This document shows, piece after piece, positions 12,993 through 20,427 of a stretch of 20,427 nucleotides of DNA. A program made the position numbers and the translations under genes. The notes below the pieces were generated by a model. The model ran no database searches and was not told the origin of the DNA. It saw only the letters and a list, made by a program, of their open reading frames with translations. The DNA is from Cloacibacterium caeni_C (GTDB taxonomy: Bacteria > Bacteroidota > Bacteroidia > Flavobacteriales > Weeksellaceae), in contig DITA01000135.1 of assembly GCA_002422665.1 (NCBI GenBank), forward strand, positions 1-20,427. Reading direction: 5' to 3'. Positions within the stretch are counted from its first letter, which is position 1. Each line of letters begins with the position of its first letter.

Positions 12993-15900
12993 TTATTTGA
13001 AGTCTTCTACTGACACTTCTTTATTAACGATAACTTGATTATTGGTCATTTCCATGTTTTGTCCCATCATGGCTAATTTGATATTTTTAGGAAACTTAAT
13101 TCCGTCTACTTCCATGTAATCTAGAATAACCATATCTCCTTTGTCAGAAGTGCTTTTCACCAATAAATTGGTTTTGGTATCAAAATATAATTTTTTACCA
13201 GCACCAGCTAAAAGGTATAATTCTTTACCTTCTTCCGTTACTTTTTCTACTGTTTTGAAATCTGCCGGATTGTAAGAAAGCACTTCGAATAATCTTTTTT
13301 TCTTAGCTTCTTCAATTGCAGGAGCTGGTAAATCCATTCTCTGACCAGCTTGCATCATGTACCCTTTTTCGCCGTCAAAAACTTGAACCATTTCTTGTCC
13401 CATAATTTTTTGAACCGCTTTAGATTTATTCGGTGCCATTTCTAAAGTAGTCGCTTCCATTTCCATGCCCATTACCTTAATCGTAGAGAGTGTTTTCACG
13501 GTTTTTACCGCTTCTAATTTAGATTTCCCACCCAAAGCTGCGGCGTAATTATCAATCACTTGTTGAGCCGTTACATTCGCAGAAACTGCTGCTTTTGGAG
13601 CTTCTGTTTTTGGCGTTTCTACTTCTGGCATTAAAGTAAATACCATTCTATTTTTCTCGGTTAAATACTTTTTACCAACTGATTGTAAATCTTTTACTGT
13701 AAGTGCTTTTACTTTAGTTAAATAATTAAGAACGCTGTATTTATCGCCACCTTGAGTTTGGTAGCTCGTGATATTTTGTAGCCAATAATTATTGTCTTTC
13801 ATATTGGTTACATCATCATTCGCTTCTCCTTCTTTAAATTTATCTAAATCTTTTTGTTCTGGCCCGTTGTCAATCATTTTTTGAAGTTCGGCCAAAGCAA
13901 TTTTGGTTAATTTTTCTGCATTTTCTGGTCCACAAGGGAAATTAATGCTGAAGTTGTAGCTTCCGTAAGGAACTTTGTTTAAGCTTCCTCTTGCTCCACC
14001 TCCGTAAATTCCGCCCTCGTCTTCGCGAAGTTTTTCGATGATTTTAATCGTAGCAACTTCACCTAAAGCTCTCATGGCAAGGTCTTCTTGCTCATTATAT
14101 TTTGTTTCGCCACTGAATCTAATCATCACCATACTTTTAGGATCTTTTCCTTTTTTAATCACTTTTTCTGTAGAAGTGAAAAGAGGTCTGTATCCTAAAT
14201 CTTTATACGATTCTGATTTTTTGGTAGAAGGTAAACTTGCTAAATATTGTTCAGAAAGTTGTTTGATTTGGTTTTCGTCTACATTTCCTACAAAATAGAA
14301 ATGGAAGTTTCCTGCATTAGCAACTGATTTTTTGTAAATATCGTACGCTAATTTATAGCTGGTTTTTTCCCAAGCTTTAGCATCTGGTAAAATTCCGAAG
14401 AATCTAGGATTTTTTTGGTTCAAATATTTCTGAACTTCGCTTTGGAAATATGTTTGAGGATTTGCCAAAAGGTTATCTAAAAATCCTTGTTGTTTCGCTT
14501 TATAAGAATTGTAGCTTGCTTCGTCATAATTTAGGTTGGTAAAATAACCATAAATCATTTGGAAAAGCGTTTCAAAATCTTTTTTGGTAGAATTTCCGTT
14601 GAATCCTGTAGAAATCCCTCCAACATAAGGCATTACAGAAACCTGTTTCCCAGAAAGGAATTTGGCAATATCATTTTTAGAATATTTATTGAACCCTGAT
14701 TCTGAAAGCGCTGGAAAAGCCCATTGTGTTTTTTCGATGTCTTCATTAGAAATTAAAGAACTTCCACCTAAACTAATCGCTGAGAAAACAATTTCGTCTT
14801 CCTTGAAATCTGTTTTTTTGTAAGTTACTTTTGCGCCATTACTTAATGTAAAAGTAGTGGTTCCCAACTTGGCATCTGCTTCGGTTTTTACAATTTTACC
14901 ATTTGATTTAAAAGGCTCTACCAAAGTTTTAATGGCAGCTTTGTCTTCGTAAGGTTTTAACTGTGCATTTTTAACATCATCTACAATTGCCAATAACTGC
15001 GCATCTGTAGGAAGTACTGCATTTTCTTTTTTAGGACCAGTTACCACAATCACTCTGCTATCATCTTTGATGTAATTTTTCAGAATGTTGTTTACTTGGT
15101 CTAACGTTACGCTTGGCAAATATTTTTTGTGCAATTCATACTCCCATTCAATTCCTGGAATTGGCTCTTGATTTAGGAAATTTCTTACATATTCCATTAC
15201 CAATCTTGCACTTTCTGTTTTATCTCTATTGTTATAAGATTTTTCTAGATTAGAAAGGGTTTCAGATTTTGCTCTGTCTAATTCATTTTGAGAAAAACCA
15301 AATCTTTTTGCTCTTTCTACTTCTTCTAAAAGCACTTTAAGCGCATTTTTTTGTTCGCCTTCTTTGGTCATCGCATACGCTTGAAAAGCATCTTTGGTTC
15401 TCAAGAAATTGCTATGAGAAACATATCCGAAAATAAATGGTGGCTTCTCAGAATTGGTTAATTCTTGCAAACGGTTATTCACAATGGTAGCAGCCAATTG
15501 CTCTACAATGCTTTTTTGATAATCATTTACGGTAACATCTGCTTTTGCAGGACCATCATCTTTGATATAAAATTGCGCCGAAGACGAAGTTGCATCTGCA
15601 TCAGTAGCAATAGAAATCAAAGTTTCTTTATGATTTGGCATCTCATAATCTACTCTTTTTCTAGCATTTGCAGGATTTTGATATTTGCTAAAATTGGCTT
15701 TAATTTTTTGCTCCATTTCATCTACATTAACATCTCCTACTACTACCAAAGCCATTAAATCTGGTCTGTACCAATCTTTGTGAAATCTTCTCAACGCATC
15801 TGGTTTGAAATTTTGTAGAATTTCTTTTTTACCAATCGGTAATCGGTCTGCATATCTAGAATTGTAAGCTAATTTAGGAAGATATTGGTCTAGCATTCTT

Positions 15901-16409
15901 TTGTCTGCTCCTAATCCTAAACGCAATTCTTCTAAAACTACGCCTCTTTCTTTTTCTATTTCTTTATCGGTAAGTAATGCGTTAAAAGCCCAATCTTCCA
16001 TTACTTTAAGCCCTGAATCTAGGTTTCCAGGCTTATCAAGAGGAACGGGTAACATATAAACCGTTTCGTCAAAACTGGTATACGCATTAAGGTGTTGCCC
16101 GAATTTAATCCCGATAGATTGTAGAAAATCTACCAATTTATTCTCTGGGAAATTTTTAGTTCCGTTGAAATTCATGTGCTCCATAAAGTGAGCAAGACCT
16201 CTCTGGTCTTCGTCTTCATTGATAGAACCCGCATTAATCGCTAAACGGAATTCTACTTTTTTTTCTGGTTTTACGTTTTTCTTGATGTAATACTTCATCC
16301 CGTTAGAAAGTGTGCCCGTTCTGACGCTAGGATCAAGAGGAATGTTCTGTGCAAATGCATTGGCAATCAAAAAGAAAGACAACACAAAAGAAAGAAATTG
16401 TTTTCTCAT
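12993..16409 (-). CDS. M16 (insulinase-type) zinc metalloprotease with LolA-like C-terminal extension
   Basis: A 1138-residue exported protein: signal peptide (MRKQFLSFVLSFFLIANAFAQ), then two M16 peptidase units. The first has the inverted zinc motif H74-F-M-E77-H78 and the downstream ERGVVLEE segment supplying the third ligand (about E160), so it should be active. The second half (about 490-930) lacks HxxEH, as is normal for the inactive partner domain, and keeps the GGIYGGGARG...GSYNF region. After a Pro/Glu/Lys-rich linker (MPEVETPKTEAPKAA), residues about 942-1138 form an extra domain starting VTAQQVIDNYAAALGG. It reads like the outer-membrane lipoprotein-sorting (LolA-like) fold, with FDGEKGYMM and KLYFDTKTNLLVK strands. 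The likely role is degradation of peptides in the periplasm; the function of the extension is unknown. It has its own terminator and probably its own promoter in the 90 bp upstream, where I saw no clear box. Confidence 0.9.
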   Translation of the reverse strand: MRKQFLSFVLSFFLIANAFAQNIPLDPSVRTGTLSNGMKYYIKKNVKPEKKVEFRLAINAGSINEDEDQRGLAHFMEHMNFNGTKNFPENKLVDFLQSIGIKFGQHLNAYTSFDETVYMLPVPLDKPGNLDSGLKVMEDWAFNALLTDKEIEKERGVVLEELRLGLGADKRMLDQYLPKLAYNSRYADRLPIGKKEILQNFKPDALRRFHKDWYRPDLMALVVVGDVNVDEMEQKIKANFSKYQNPANARKRVDYEMPNHKETLISIATDADATSSSAQFYIKDDGPAKADVTVNDYQKSIVEQLAATIVNNRLQELTNSEKPPFIFGYVSHSNFLRTKDAFQAYAMTKEGEQKNALKVLLEEVERAKRFGFSQNELDRAKSETLSNLEKSYNNRDKTESARLVMEYVRNFLNQEPIPGIEWEYELHKKYLPSVTLDQVNNILKNYIKDDSRVIVVTGPKKENAVLPTDAQLLAIVDDVKNAQLKPYEDKAAIKTLVEPFKSNGKIVKTEADAKLGTTTFTLSNGAKVTYKKTDFKEDEIVFSAISLGGSSLISNEDIEKTQWAFPALSESGFNKYSKNDIAKFLSGKQVSVMPYVGGISTGFNGNSTKKDFETLFQMIYGYFTNLNYDEASYNSYKAKQQGFLDNLLANPQTYFQSEVQKYLNQKNPRFFGILPDAKAWEKTSYKLAYDIYKKSVANAGNFHFYFVGNVDENQIKQLSEQYLASLPSTKKSESYKDLGYRPLFTSTEKVIKKGKDPKSMVMIRFSGETKYNEQEDLAMRALGEVATIKIIEKLREDEGGIYGGGARGSLNKVPYGSYNFSINFPCGPENAEKLTKIALAELQKMIDNGPEQKDLDKFKEGEANDDVTNMKDNNYWLQNITSYQTQGGDKYSVLNYLTKVKALTVKDLQSVGKKYLTEKNRMVFTLMPEVETPKTEAPKAAVSANVTAQQVIDNYAAALGGKSKLEAVKTVKTLSTIKVMGMEMEATTLEMAPNKSKAVQKIMGQEMVQVFDGEKGYMMQAGQRMDLPAPAIEEAKKKRLFEVLSYNPADFKTVEKVTEEGKELYLLAGAGKKLYFDTKTNLLVKSTSDKGDMVILDYMEVDGIKFPKNIKLAMMGQNMEMTNNQVIVNKEVSVEDFK

Positions 16410-16504
16410 GGTTTTAATTTTGATTAATAATAATTTAATTCGATAAAAATAAAAAGAAAAACCTTATTTAGAAAAGAAAAATCAGTTAAATCTGTGTTAA
16501 AAAA

Positions 16505-16533
16505 AAATCCGTCTCGAAATTCGAGACGGATTT
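16505..16533 (-). terminator. Intrinsic terminator of the trigger factor gene
   Basis: A 12-bp perfect stem (AAATCCGTCTCG with CGAGACGGATTT) closes an AAATT loop, and a run of As at 16499-16507 gives a U-tract on the minus strand. It starts 25 bp after the trigger factor stop. Confidence 0.9.
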
Positions 16534-16558
16534 ATATTTCTAAGAAATTTCTAGAAAA

Positions 16559-17566
16559 TTATTTTTGTAATTCTGCTAAAAATTCTTCGTGTGTAATTTT
16601 AGTTTCTTTTTTGCTAGCTTTCTCTAGGATAACATCTTTTAGTTTACCCATTGCAACTTCTTGAGAAATTTGTCTTACTTGCTCTTCTTGTTTTAACATT
16701 TCTACCGCATATTTCTGCACTTCTTCTTGTGGAAGATTGTGGATTCCGTACATTGCTAATTGGTTGTTTACTAAAACTTCAGCTTGAGCTAAAACATCTG
16801 CATAATCTACTTTCACATCATAATCTTGGAATAATTTTCCTTCGATGATTTGATTTTTGATGATAGATTTTTCTGCTTCAAGAATTTCTTTAGCTTGTTC
16901 TTCAGAAGTGATGTTTGGATTAGAGAATAGTAACCATTTTACTAAGAATGCTTCTGGCAACTGAACTTCAGTTTTTTCAGAAACGTTTTCTAATACTTTA
17001 TTCACAAAGTGAATATCAGCATTTTGTTGGAAATATTCGTCTAATTCAGTTTTTACTCTTGCTTTTAATTCTTCTTCAGAATTAATGTTTCCTTCACCAT
17101 ACACTTTATCAAATAATTCTTGATCTAGTGGTGCTAAGTTTAATTTATAGATTTCTGTAACAGTAGCTTCTAAATCTTCGTGATGAATGTGACCTAGTTC
17201 ATGCTCGTTGTAATTTAAATCTTTAGCCAAAGTTTCGTTTTCCGTTAACTGAGTTTTAGTTAACTTCACTACATCACCTACTTTGTGAGATTTTACCAAA
17301 CCGAAAGCTTCTTTTTGCTCAGCAGAAACTACTATATTTTTCGGCGGATGATTGTGCTCTCCTTCTGCATCAGCTTCTACTACTTGTGCGATAGAAAGTG
17401 CTACATAAGAATCTTTAGTCGCTTTATCTTGAGCATCTTTATCAGCAAATCTTTTTTGCATGTTTTCGATGCTTTGGTTAATTTCTTTATCAGTAGCTTC
17501 TACTTTGTAGTGAGGAGCTTCGTAAGAAGATAAATCAATATTAAAATCTGGCTCAAAACCAACTTC
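16559..17566 (-). CDS. tig: Trigger factor (ribosome-associated chaperone), 5' end lost in assembly gap
   Basis: The frame stays open from the stop at 16559 to the Ns at 17567, giving 335 codons. The Met at 17461 is internal, not a start: the upstream codons read EVGFEPDFNIDLSSYEAPHY and then KVEATDKEINQSIENMQKRF, the segment that follows the ribosome-binding domain in this family. The visible part covers a short, divergent PPIase-position domain (about the next 110 residues) and the C-terminal chaperone arms (LDQELFDKVYGEGNINSEEELK, later LFQDYDVKVDYADVLAQAEVLVNNQL). The N-terminal ribosome-docking domain with its GFRxGxxP signature, about 105 residues, is missing into the gap. The E. coli-type FKBP sequence around IPGFEDG is not present. 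The middle domain is unusually His-rich (EGEHNHPP, HELGHIHHED). Trigger factor binds nascent chains at the ribosome exit in the cytoplasm. Confidence 0.9.
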   Translation of the reverse strand, partial: EVGFEPDFNIDLSSYEAPHYKVEATDKEINQSIENMQKRFADKDAQDKATKDSYVALSIAQVVEADAEGEHNHPPKNIVVSAEQKEAFGLVKSHKVGDVVKLTKTQLTENETLAKDLNYNEHELGHIHHEDLEATVTEIYKLNLAPLDQELFDKVYGEGNINSEEELKARVKTELDEYFQQNADIHFVNKVLENVSEKTEVQLPEAFLVKWLLFSNPNITSEEQAKEILEAEKSIIKNQIIEGKLFQDYDVKVDYADVLAQAEVLVNNQLAMYGIHNLPQEEVQKYAVEMLKQEEQVRQISQEVAMGKLKDVILEKASKKETKITHEEFLAELQK

Positions 17567-17723
17567 NNNNNNNNNNNNNNNNNNNNNNNNNNNNNNNNNN
17601 NNNNNNNNNNNNNNNNNNNNNNNNNNNNNNNNNNNNNNNNNNNNNNNNNNNNNNNNNNNNNNNNNNNNNNNNNNNNNNNNNNNNNNNNNNNNNNNNNNNN
17701 NNNNNNNNNNNNNNNNNNNNNNN
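17567..17723. other. Assembly gap (157 Ns)
   Basis: An unbroken run of N. It hides the start of trigger factor. The 104 bp to its right (17724-17827) hold no recognisable gene and no strong terminator for the TonB receptor, only a weak AT hairpin around 17807-17819. With the gap this is the longest gene-free stretch in the window. Confidence 0.95.
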
Positions 17724-17746
17724 TTATGAAAACAGAAAGCATTTTT

Positions 17747-17754
17747 TAAAGGTA
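17747..17754 (-). promoter_or_regulatory. Possible -7 box TACCTTTA upstream of the gap
   Basis: A 5/6 match to TAnnTTTG on the minus strand, pointing into the gap toward trigger factor. No -33 element was seen. The true distance to the gene is unknown because the gap length is unreliable. Confidence 0.25.
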
Positions 17755-17827
17755 AATTTTCCTTATAAAAAGTCCATTCGCTTTACCGAGAATTTTATCA
17801 TCTCAAGAAAGTAATTTTCTTAGATTT

Positions 17828-20197
17828 TTAGAAATTCATCATCAGTTTCACACTGAAATTTCTGCCCATGTTAAAAACACCCATTCTACCTGTTGCAGGG
17901 TTTTCTGGAGCATATTTTAATCTGCTCAAATGGTTCTGATACGCTACATCTGTTAAGTTTTCTCCGCTAATGAAAACATTGAAAAAGTCTTTTTTGCCAA
18001 AAGCTTTAATGTCTGCACCAATTCCTACACTCAAAAGTGTGTAAGCAGGAGTAGCTGTTTCGGTATCAAAAGCGCTGTAAATATTATTTTGCTTGAAATA
18101 ATGGTCTACTGAAAATTTAGCATAAAAATCAGAAAAAGTATTATTCACCTTCTCGAAATTGGTTTTAATCTCTCCACGATATTTTGGCGCTGGAATAAAT
18201 GGCAAGAACTTTTCATTTTCTGGACGATTATTCTGAGTAGCTCTTACATAAGAAAATGAATTTTCTACATGCAACCAATCAAATGGATGCGGGTGAAAAT
18301 CTAAAAAAATCTCTCCACCGAAAAGCTGCGCGTTCCCTTGAGTAAATCTAAATGCAGGAACTGGATCATTTGGGTCAATAATTACATCATTTCCGTTGGC
18401 ATCTTGCATTTTTTCGGTATAGATATAATTAGAAATGAAGTTGACAAATGGTGTAAATTCAAAACTAATATGGTCTGAATTTAGGAAATAAGCAGCATCA
18501 ATCTGGTGACTGATTTCGGATTTCAGGTTGATGTCACCAATTTCGTATCTGAAAGTTCCTTCGTGAATTCCGTTAGAAGAAAGTTCTGCAATATTCGGTG
18601 CTCTGAAACCTCTAGAAAGATTTAATTTAATGGTAGATTGCTTGTCTAATTGATAAGACAAACCTAAACTTCCAGAAATTCCGCTGTAATTTTTATTGAA
18701 TTTAGCAAATTTCACATCGGTATCTTCCAGCATTTCTTGAGCATCTACATTTCTATTGTCAAATCTCAATCCTCCCGCTAAAGTCAGATTTTTGTTAAAA
18801 GTTTTTTGTGTGAAAACAAACGCTCCCGCATCGAAAAATTGATAATCAGGAATAAGGGCTTCTTCTCCTTTATTGGTGTTCGATTGTTGCATCCCACCAA
18901 TTCCGAAAGAAGTTTCCCAATTATTGGTTTCTTTCACGTTATATCTTACGTTATAGTTGAAGGTATTTAAATCAAAGAATAATTCTTTTTCATCAGGATT
19001 AGTTGCGTCTGCAAATTCTTTTCTTTTATTATTTTGAAAGGCAAAATCAGCATTGATGGTTCCGTTTTTCAATAAGAAATAATTGTTTGAAGTCAATCTT
19101 AAGTGATTGATTTCTTGATGCGGAAATCCTACTTTATAACCTTTGTAATCTTCGTCAGTTGCGGTAACATCGTCTCCATTACCATTGATGAACGTGAATT
19201 TTCCATCAGCATCTCTTTCTCCTTCTACAATATTCAAAGTGGTGTTATAAGAACTTACGTTGAAATAAGAATGCCCCCAGTTTTTATTGATTCCTAACAT
19301 TAAGTTGCCGTCAAATTCTTTGAAACCAGAGTTCAAGACTTTTCCGTCATATTTATTTTCGTAGTTACCAGCCAATTTATTGGTCAATCTCCCTTCCCAA
19401 ACGAAACCGTTTTTATTTCCTTTATTCGAAAAAGAAGTTGCAATTAAGTTGTTATTCGTTTGATAATTGGTAATTAATTGATTTTCGATTTTACCATTTG
19501 CAGCTACTTTTGGAGAAATAAAATTCAGTACGCCCGCAATTCCGTCTGAACCATACATTAAACTTCCTGGCCCTTTTACTATTTCTACTTTCCCCACCGA
19601 AAATTCATCGATTTCTATTCCGTGTTCGCCGCCCCATTGTTGACCTTCTTGCTTGATTCCATCTACCAAAGTGATAACTCTATTGTAACCTAAACCTCTG
19701 ATTACAGGTTTAGAAATCGCCGCTCCAGTAGTAATTTGGTTCACTCCCGGAATATTTTTCAATCCATCAATTAAGTTGGTGGAAGCGTTTTGGTTGATGA
19801 TATTTTTATCTACAGATTTAATGACTACTGGAATCTTTTTCAGTTCCGAAGCTCTGGTTACTGCAGTTACCACCACCTCATCTATTTCTTTGGCAGATTT
19901 TTGAAGAGTGAAATCAGAAACAGCATCTTGACTCACTTCTATGGAAACCAATAACGAAGTATAGTTATCTCCTGTGATTTCTACGAAATATTTTCCAGAT
20001 TTTAAGTTTTGGAAAGAGTAATTACCATTTTGGTCTGAAACGGTACTTTTTTTAAGGTCTACCAGATAAACTGAAGCATTTTTTACAGGCTCCTGAGTAT
20101 CAAAATCAGTGATTTTTCCACTTAATTTATATTGAGCCATTACCAACTGCGTTGCAAGAAATATTGCAACAAAAAAATATATTTTTTTGATTAACAT
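17828..20197 (-). CDS. TonB-dependent outer-membrane receptor
   Basis: A 789-residue receptor: signal peptide (MLIKKIYFFVAIFLATQLVMAQ), N-terminal carboxypeptidase-like regulatory domain (about 24-105, LSGKITDFDTQEPVKNASVY...), then a TonB-box-like stretch (EIDEVVVTA). The plug domain follows (about 110-235, with VIRGLGYNRVITLVDGI and VEIVKGPGSLMYGSDGIAGVLNF), then a 22-strand-type barrel ending in phenylalanine. It should import a ligand across the outer membrane with TonB-ExbBD energy. No SusD gene is next to it, arguing against a glycan SusCD pair. The compact barrel and the FLPFIPAPKYRGEIK segment recall metal or siderophore receptors, including ZnuD-like ones, but the substrate is not certain. 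The small gene upstream, on the same strand 79 bp away, may be functionally linked. Confidence 0.92.
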   Translation of the reverse strand: MLIKKIYFFVAIFLATQLVMAQYKLSGKITDFDTQEPVKNASVYLVDLKKSTVSDQNGNYSFQNLKSGKYFVEITGDNYTSLLVSIEVSQDAVSDFTLQKSAKEIDEVVVTAVTRASELKKIPVVIKSVDKNIINQNASTNLIDGLKNIPGVNQITTGAAISKPVIRGLGYNRVITLVDGIKQEGQQWGGEHGIEIDEFSVGKVEIVKGPGSLMYGSDGIAGVLNFISPKVAANGKIENQLITNYQTNNNLIATSFSNKGNKNGFVWEGRLTNKLAGNYENKYDGKVLNSGFKEFDGNLMLGINKNWGHSYFNVSSYNTTLNIVEGERDADGKFTFINGNGDDVTATDEDYKGYKVGFPHQEINHLRLTSNNYFLLKNGTINADFAFQNNKRKEFADATNPDEKELFFDLNTFNYNVRYNVKETNNWETSFGIGGMQQSNTNKGEEALIPDYQFFDAGAFVFTQKTFNKNLTLAGGLRFDNRNVDAQEMLEDTDVKFAKFNKNYSGISGSLGLSYQLDKQSTIKLNLSRGFRAPNIAELSSNGIHEGTFRYEIGDINLKSEISHQIDAAYFLNSDHISFEFTPFVNFISNYIYTEKMQDANGNDVIIDPNDPVPAFRFTQGNAQLFGGEIFLDFHPHPFDWLHVENSFSYVRATQNNRPENEKFLPFIPAPKYRGEIKTNFEKVNNTFSDFYAKFSVDHYFKQNNIYSAFDTETATPAYTLLSVGIGADIKAFGKKDFFNVFISGENLTDVAYQNHLSRLKYAPENPATGRMGVFNMGRNFSVKLMMNF

Positions 20198-20236
20198 TTA
20201 GATTAATTTTTGTTAAAATTGAAATAATAAAGGAAT

Positions 20237-20264
20237 TTGCGAACTTCTAAAAATAGCATCGCAA
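20237..20264. promoter_or_regulatory. Inverted repeat TTGCGA-N16-TCGCAA upstream of the TonB receptor
   Basis: Perfect 6-bp arms flank a 16-bp spacer in the 79-bp region before the receptor start. A TATTTTTA (5/6 match to the -7 box) lies within it on the minus strand. It could be an operator overlapping a promoter, or chance. Confidence 0.3.
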
Positions 20265-20276
20265 GTTGTAAAAAAT

Positions 20277-20427
20277 CTAAATGAAAACTGGTGGCGCCCG
20301 TAATGAGAAGAATACTACTTTTTCTGTAGGTACAGTAAAGTGATATTGGAAATTTTTAAGCGTAAATTTTTTAGAAATAATGAACAGAAAATTTGCATCG
20401 GAATCTAAAATTCCTATCCCAGCATTA
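20277..20427 (-). CDS. C-terminal part of a small protein upstream of the TonB receptor (5' partial)
   Basis: An open frame of 49 codons runs from the right window edge to a TAG at 20277-20279. The encoded end includes NAGIGILDSDANFLFIISKK and finishes FFSLRAPPVFI. The frame lies on the coding strand of, and 79 bp before, the receptor. Short flavobacterial proteins with a conserved C-terminal Pro-Pro (HYC_CC_PP-like) are often found before metal-linked TonB receptors, and this end fits that pattern; the N-terminal Cys/His part that would prove it lies outside the window. No function is assigned. Confidence 0.5.
   Translation of the reverse strand, partial: NAGIGILDSDANFLFIISKKFTLKNFQYHFTVPTEKVVFFSLRAPPVFI

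Noticed and set aside
14038..15758. Plus-strand open frames opposite the M16 protease gene
   Set aside because: Antisense to a well-supported protease and without recognisable protein features.
17190..17204. HExxH-like string (HELGH) in the trigger factor frame, as in zinc proteases
   Set aside because: It lies in a His-rich, acidic loop region of a clear trigger factor with no protease fold or third ligand; chance occurrence is more likely.
17724..17742. Short frame MLSVFI starting at 17742 and running into the Ns
   Set aside because: Only six codons are real sequence. It is out of frame with trigger factor at the stated gap size and does not resemble its N-terminus.
17828..20197. SusCD-type glycan utilisation locus
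   Set aside because: The receptor has no SusD partner or carbohydrate-active enzyme beside it, so a glycan role is not supported.
1..20427. CRISPR array, tRNA or rRNA genes, insertion sequences, prophage genes
   Set aside because: No regularly spaced direct repeats, no tRNA-like cloverleaf or rRNA sequence, and no transposase or phage protein was seen on either strand.

Overview
The window is AT-rich DNA from a member of Bacteroidota, most likely class Flavobacteriia. A Weeksellaceae genus such as Chryseobacterium or Cloacibacterium is my inference from protein style and synteny, with no database check. Supporting signs are the lack of Shine-Dalgarno sequences, promoter -7 boxes of the TAnnTTTG type, a SusC-style TonB receptor with an N-terminal carboxypeptidase-like domain, DUF6427/DUF6341-like neighbours, and a TPR-containing sensor kinase paired with a LuxR-type regulator.

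Left third (1-4765, plus strand). A lipid/envelope run comes first: a GT2 glycosyltransferase (5' end cut by the window), a YbhN/UPF0104-type membrane protein and phosphatidylserine synthase, with successive 20-bp overlaps. A perfect 18-bp GC-containing palindrome follows. Then come a DnaQ-like DEDDh exonuclease, a DUF2007/zinc-ribbon protein, an FAH-family hydrolase and a universal stress protein, ended by a strong bidirectional terminator.

Middle (4766-6557). A small membrane protein (minus) and a DUF6427-like membrane protein (plus) diverge from a 42-bp spacer. That spacer holds two interleaved, oppositely facing -7 boxes forming a near-palindrome. A Cys-rich DUF3109 protein follows and overlaps the next, convergent gene by 11 bp.

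Centre (6547-12930, minus strand). This is the most interesting region. In transcription order it holds a TPR sensor histidine kinase, a NarL/LuxR response regulator, a predicted outer-membrane beta-barrel protein, and three tandem secreted proteins with YD/Rhs-like strand repeats. The same 18-bp inverted repeat, ATACGA-N6-TCGTAT, lies upstream of both the kinase gene and the barrel gene. In both cases it sits exactly 22 nt upstream of a 5/6-match -7 box. I infer that this is the operator of the response regulator, making the region a self-contained, autoregulated signalling and secreted-protein cassette.

Right third (12942-20427, minus strand). An M16 zinc protease with a C-terminal LolA-like extension has its own terminator. 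Trigger factor follows, its N-terminal part lost in a run of 157 Ns that is too short for the missing sequence. Last are a TonB-dependent receptor and the 3' end of a small upstream gene. No protein-free stretch exceeds about 300 bases; the longest is the gap plus its flank (17567-17827).
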